64,000 nt of DNA. Source: Spirochaeta thermophila DSM 6192 (GTDB lineage: Bacteria; Spirochaetota; Spirochaetia; Winmispirales; Winmispiraceae). The stretch is taken from the NCBI RefSeq assembly GCF_000147075.1, contig NC_014484.1, positions 885,501 to 949,500 of the forward strand. Reading direction: 5' to 3'. Shown here in pieces: positions 60,792-64,000 of this stretch. Each line of letters begins with the position of its first letter. Positions within the stretch are counted from its first letter, which is position 1. The position numbers were made by a program, and so were the translations under genes. The notes beneath the pieces are model-generated. The model was not told the origin of the DNA. It did no database searches and saw nothing but the letters and a program-made list of their open reading frames with translations.

Positions 60792-62843
60792 ATGGCCATA
60801 CGGCGAAAGGACGTGGTCCGCAGGCACAATCCGGTGCTGCATCGGCCGGATCCTCTCTCGCCCCTCACGGTGGGAAATGGGGAGTTCGCCTTCACCGCCG
60901 ATATCACCGGGCTCCAGACCTTCCCCGTTCCGAAGGGGGGCATACCCCTCTGCACCATGGCCCAGTGGGCCTTCCACTCGTATCCCGATCATCCCCGTGA
61001 GGACCTCCGGCTCACGTACCACCAGAGCGGGTCGAGGGTGGTGGGCTACATGAGCGAGGCCACAGGGCAGGAGGATGTCTACACGGCCCTGAGGATCAAT
61101 CCACATCGGTTCCACCTGGGGACGCTGGGATTCCTCTTCGGAAAGGGTCTGCGCGCTGGATCGATGGGGGAGGATGGGTGCTCTCTCTTGCGCTCGCCTC
61201 GCCAGGAGCTCGACTTGTGGACCGGCTCCCTCCACAGCTCCTTCCTGCTGGAGGGATCTCCGGTGGATGTCTCCACGGTGGTACACCCCTCGCGTGATCT
61301 CGTGGCGGTGAGGGTGGAGGCCCCCCGGCTCCTCGAGAGGAGGAAGATCGCCCTCAGGCTCGCCTTCCCCTATCCTTCACATGGGATGGAGGGGGCCCAC
61401 TGGGATTCGGAGGATCGACACCGCACGGAGGTGGTCCGCTCCGGGGCGGGGGATGCCCTTCTCCTCCGTCATGTCGACGAGACCGTGTACTTCGTACAGC
61501 TCAGGTGGAAGGGGGGAGGGCGACTCTTCCGGATGCGTCCCCATCTCTACGTGCTGCAGGGGGAATCCTCGCCCCTCGAGGTGAGCGTGGAGTTCGCTCC
61601 TGTCCTCCCCCGAACCCCATGTCCGGGGTGGACGGAATGTGCCGACGCCGCTTCTGCCTTCTGGGAAGAGTTCTGGAGCACCGGTGGGATGATCGACTTC
61701 TCCCGAAGCACCCATCCCGGCGCTCGGGAGCTCGAGCGGAGGGTCGTCCTCTCCCGGTATCTCACGGCCGTGCAGTGCGCGGGCTCGCTCCCGCCCCAGG
61801 AGACCGGCCTCACCTGCAACAGCTGGTACGGAAAGTTCCATCTCGAGATGCACCTGATCCACGCCGGGCACTTCGTCCTCTGGGGACAACCACACCTCCT
61901 GGAGAGGAGCCTCTGGTGGTACCGGCGCATCCTCCCCGAGGCCGTGGCACACGCCGCCTCCCAGGGATACGAAGGGGCGAGATGGCCGAAGATGACCGAT
62001 CCTTCGGGCAGAGAGAGCCCTTCTCCCATCGGTGTGTACCTCTGCTGGCAGCAACCCCATCCCATCATGTATGCGGAACTCCTCCGGAGGGCCTTTCCCT
62101 CCAGGCCCGTGGTGGAGGAGTACGCCGAGATCGTCTTCCAGACCGCCAGGTTCATGGTGGACTTTCTGCAGTGGGATGGGCGGCGCTACAATCTCGGGCC
62201 ACCCCTCATCCCGGTCCAGGAGACGCATCGTCCCATCGAGACCCTCAACCCGGTCTTCGAACTCGCCTACTGGAGGTGGGCGCTGGAGACAGCCCGTGAA
62301 TGGATGCGCATGTCGGGACGGGAGACTCCTCCCGAATGGGAGCGGGCGCTGTCCCTCCTCGCCCCGCTTCCCGTGAGCGGAGGGGCCTTTCCTGCCCACG
62401 AACGGTGTAGCACCACGTGGACCGAGCACAACCGGGATCATCCCTCCATGCTCTTCCCCCTCGCCCTGCTGCCGGATCCGCCGGTGGACAGACAGGTGGT
62501 CCGTCGGACCCTCGGGCTGGTGCTTTCCACCTGGGACTTCCCCAGTATGTGGGGATGGGACTTCCCTTTCCTCGCCCTCGTGGCGGCCCGGGTGGGGGAA
62601 GTGGAACGGGTTCCGGGACTCCTCCTCATGGAGTCGCCCAAGAACACCTATCTCCCCAACGGTCACAACTACCAGGGGCCCGACCTGCCCGTGTATCTTC
62701 CCGGTAACGGCGCGCTCCTGTGGGCCGTGGCCCTCATGGCGGGGAAGGACGGAGCAGGGGAGGCGAGGGGCTTTCCCGCTTCCATGGGATGGATGGTCGA
62801 GGTGGAAGACCTCCCGGGCGTATCTTTTATAAGAGAATTTTAA
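60792..62843 (+). CDS. Unassigned six-hairpin ((alpha/alpha)6-barrel) glycosidase-like protein
   Basis: A 683-residue cytoplasmic protein without a signal peptide. The first half looks like a beta-sandwich (LTVGNGEFAFTADITGLQTF near residues 25-44); the second half resembles an (alpha/alpha)6 barrel with TCNSWYGKFHLEMHLIHAGH near residue 350, ETHRPIETLNPVFELAYWRW near 477, WTEHNRDHPSML, WGWDFPFLALVAA and GNGALLWAVALM. This arrangement occurs in GH65- and GH95-like enzymes. Candidate acids are the Glu in FHLEMH and that in WTEHNRDH. I do not recognise a characterised family member. It starts right at the GH43 stop, so it likely works on the same oligosaccharides. Confidence 0.65.
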   Translation: MAIRRKDVVRRHNPVLHRPDPLSPLTVGNGEFAFTADITGLQTFPVPKGGIPLCTMAQWAFHSYPDHPREDLRLTYHQSGSRVVGYMSEATGQEDVYTALRINPHRFHLGTLGFLFGKGLRAGSMGEDGCSLLRSPRQELDLWTGSLHSSFLLEGSPVDVSTVVHPSRDLVAVRVEAPRLLERRKIALRLAFPYPSHGMEGAHWDSEDRHRTEVVRSGAGDALLLRHVDETVYFVQLRWKGGGRLFRMRPHLYVLQGESSPLEVSVEFAPVLPRTPCPGWTECADAASAFWEEFWSTGGMIDFSRSTHPGARELERRVVLSRYLTAVQCAGSLPPQETGLTCNSWYGKFHLEMHLIHAGHFVLWGQPHLLERSLWWYRRILPEAVAHAASQGYEGARWPKMTDPSGRESPSPIGVYLCWQQPHPIMYAELLRRAFPSRPVVEEYAEIVFQTARFMVDFLQWDGRRYNLGPPLIPVQETHRPIETLNPVFELAYWRWALETAREWMRMSGRETPPEWERALSLLAPLPVSGGAFPAHERCSTTWTEHNRDHPSMLFPLALLPDPPVDRQVVRRTLGLVLSTWDFPSMWGWDFPFLALVAARVGEVERVPGLLLMESPKNTYLPNGHNYQGPDLPVYLPGNGALLWAVALMAGKDGAGEARGFPASMGWMVEVEDLPGVSFIREF

Positions 62844-62849
62844 AAATAC

Positions 62850-62878
62850 TTGCTATAATCCTGATTCCGGGGTATACT
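62850..62878 (+). promoter_or_regulatory. Candidate promoter of the GH10 xylanase gene, leaderless geometry
   Basis: TTGCTA (62850-62855), a 17-base spacer and TATACT (62873-62878), in an AT-rich 42-base gap. The predicted start at 62885 is one base before the ATG. An overlapping TATAAT at 62854-62859 could give a 20-base leader, but that leader has no ribosome-binding site either. Confidence 0.6.
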
Positions 62879-62885
62879 TGTCCCC

Positions 62886-64000
62886 ATGATGAAGACAAGT
62901 ACGGGAAGTACACACCCTGTACCAAGAGGTGCCATCCTCATCATGGCCTTCCTGGTGGGGCTGGGGGTCCTCCATCCCGCGGGTATGAAGGAGCGTTCCA
63001 TGGCGTATGCCCCTCTCAAAGAGGTATATAAAGACTACTTCTCCATCGGTGCTGCGGTGAAGCTGGGCGAGTACAACAGCACGCCCTTCTACCAGGCCTA
63101 CGGAGAGGATGTGCTTCAGCACTTCGACTCGTTCACCGCAGAGAACGGGATGAAGCCCGAGAACGTCTACCGGAATGGCACCTACGACTTCACCTACGGC
63201 GACAGGCTCGTCCGATACGCCCGGGAGCATGGGGCCGTGGTGAGAGGCCACACCCTCGTGTGGCACAACCAGACCTCCTCCCTCATCCCACGCCCGCTCC
63301 CCAAAGAAGAGGCACGGCGGCTCCTCGAGGAGTACATCAGCACTGTGGCGGGCCATTTCCGGGGGGGGATCCATGCCTGGGACGTGGTGAACGAGGCGGT
63401 GGGTGACGGCTCGCAGTGGCGCACCTCTTCTCCCTGGTACCAGTCGTATGGAGGGCCCGAGTACATCAGGGAGGCCTTCGAGTATGCGCGGATGGCGGAT
63501 CCCGACGCCAGGCTCTTCTACAACGACTACAACGTGGTCCAGCCCGCAAAGAGGGCACGGATCGTCCGCATGATCGAGGAGCTCGATCTCGTCGAGGCCG
63601 GTCTCGACGGCATAGGGATCCAGGCCCACTGGAACCTCCAGTGGCCCTCTGCCGAGGAGATCTCCAGGACGATCGAGACCTTCGCCTCCATGGGGCTTGA
63701 GGTGCACATCACCGAGCTCGACATCGACTGCTACAACGGCAACCCCGCGGCCCCGGAGATGGCGTACACATCGGAACTCGAAGAGAAGCTCGCCCGTCGC
63801 TACGCGGAGATATTCGAGGTCCTCAGGCGACACAAGGGCGAGGTCACATCGGTCACGTTCTGGGGTATCGCGGATCCCGATTCGTGGCTCAACGGGTTCT
63901 CGGGAGGACGCTTTCTTGAAAAGCGAAGGGAGAACTATCCCCTGCTCTTCGACGGAAAGGGCGATCCCAAGGAGGCCTTTTTCTCGATCATCAACTGGTA
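62886..64000 (+). CDS. Endo-1,4-beta-xylanase, GH10, 3' end outside the window
   Basis: The first 371 codons of a GH10 xylanase that hydrolyses xylan backbones. An N-terminal hydrophobic stretch (GAILIMAFLVGLGVLHPAG, about residues 16-34) is a likely signal peptide or anchor, so this is the window's only clearly exported glycosidase. The TIM barrel shows FDSFTAENGMKPENVY, RGHTLVWHNQ, the acid/base Glu in WDVVNEAVGD, NDYNVV, and the nucleophile Glu in HITELDID; VTFWGIADPDSWL is close to the end. It is preceded by a promoter but no ribosome-binding site. ATG 62886 or the adjacent ATG at 62889 may be used. Confidence 0.94.
   Translation, partial: MMKTSTGSTHPVPRGAILIMAFLVGLGVLHPAGMKERSMAYAPLKEVYKDYFSIGAAVKLGEYNSTPFYQAYGEDVLQHFDSFTAENGMKPENVYRNGTYDFTYGDRLVRYAREHGAVVRGHTLVWHNQTSSLIPRPLPKEEARRLLEEYISTVAGHFRGGIHAWDVVNEAVGDGSQWRTSSPWYQSYGGPEYIREAFEYARMADPDARLFYNDYNVVQPAKRARIVRMIEELDLVEAGLDGIGIQAHWNLQWPSAEEISRTIETFASMGLEVHITELDIDCYNGNPAAPEMAYTSELEEKLARRYAEIFEVLRRHKGEVTSVTFWGIADPDSWLNGFSGGRFLEKRRENYPLLFDGKGDPKEAFFSIINW

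Overview
This window looks like chromosome from a high-GC, free-living, plant-polysaccharide-degrading spirochete, most like Spirochaeta (Winmispira) thermophila. That identification is inference from gene content, codon use and the treponemal-style signal peptides of the binding proteins; no database search was possible. No tRNA, rRNA, CRISPR array, insertion sequence or prophage was seen, and no gene-free stretch exceeds 300 bases.

Layout. (1) 1-6286, minus strand: a housekeeping operon in the order dnaE, yggT, recG, rsmD (cut by the window edge). (2) 6372-12350, minus strand: five overlapping genes read in the order FlaA1/CapD-like sugar-nucleotide dehydratase, DegT aminotransferase, then the molybdenum, iron-sulfur and FAD subunits of a xanthine-dehydrogenase-like protein whose molybdenum subunit lacks the family's hallmark catalytic motifs. 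(3) 12517-16253, plus strand: an RlpA/SPOR-type envelope protein with a very long Pro/Thr tract, then ligA. (4) 16340-21911, minus strand: a rhamnogalacturonan-oligosaccharide module (binding protein, two permeases, GH105 unsaturated uronyl hydrolase, GH4 alpha-galacturonidase-like enzyme). (5) 22190-35379, plus strand: a DeoR regulator, a lipoyl E2, a fused E1 alpha-beta, a PHP-domain protein, a SrlD-like SDR, an FGGY kinase, a SorE-like Zn dehydrogenase and a YesM/YesN-type two-component pair. (6) 35473-44664: a rhamnose ABC importer, RhaM, a stand-alone RhaE-type aldolase, RhaA and a frameshifted chemoreceptor. (7) 44685-53821: a second YesM/YesN-type pair, a second oligosaccharide importer and a GH78 alpha-L-rhamnosidase. 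(8) 53987-64000: an Lpl-type importer, a membrane-bound AraC regulator, GH43, an unassigned (alpha/alpha)6-barrel protein and the start of a GH10 xylanase.

Together, 16-64 kb reads as a pectin (RG-I)/hemicellulose utilisation island: oligomers are imported through four ABC systems, trimmed in the cytoplasm by GH105, GH4, GH78 and GH43, and rhamnose goes through RhaM, RhaA, a kinase and an aldolase. The most unusual part is region 5. SorE-like and SrlD-like enzymes acting in turn on a 6-deoxyketose 1-phosphate would give a methyl-ketone acyloin phosphate, which is the kind of substrate an acetoin-dehydrogenase-like E1/E2 complex cleaves to acetyl-CoA plus an aldose phosphate. This would be a new route for rhamnose or another deoxysugar and is proposed here as a hypothesis.
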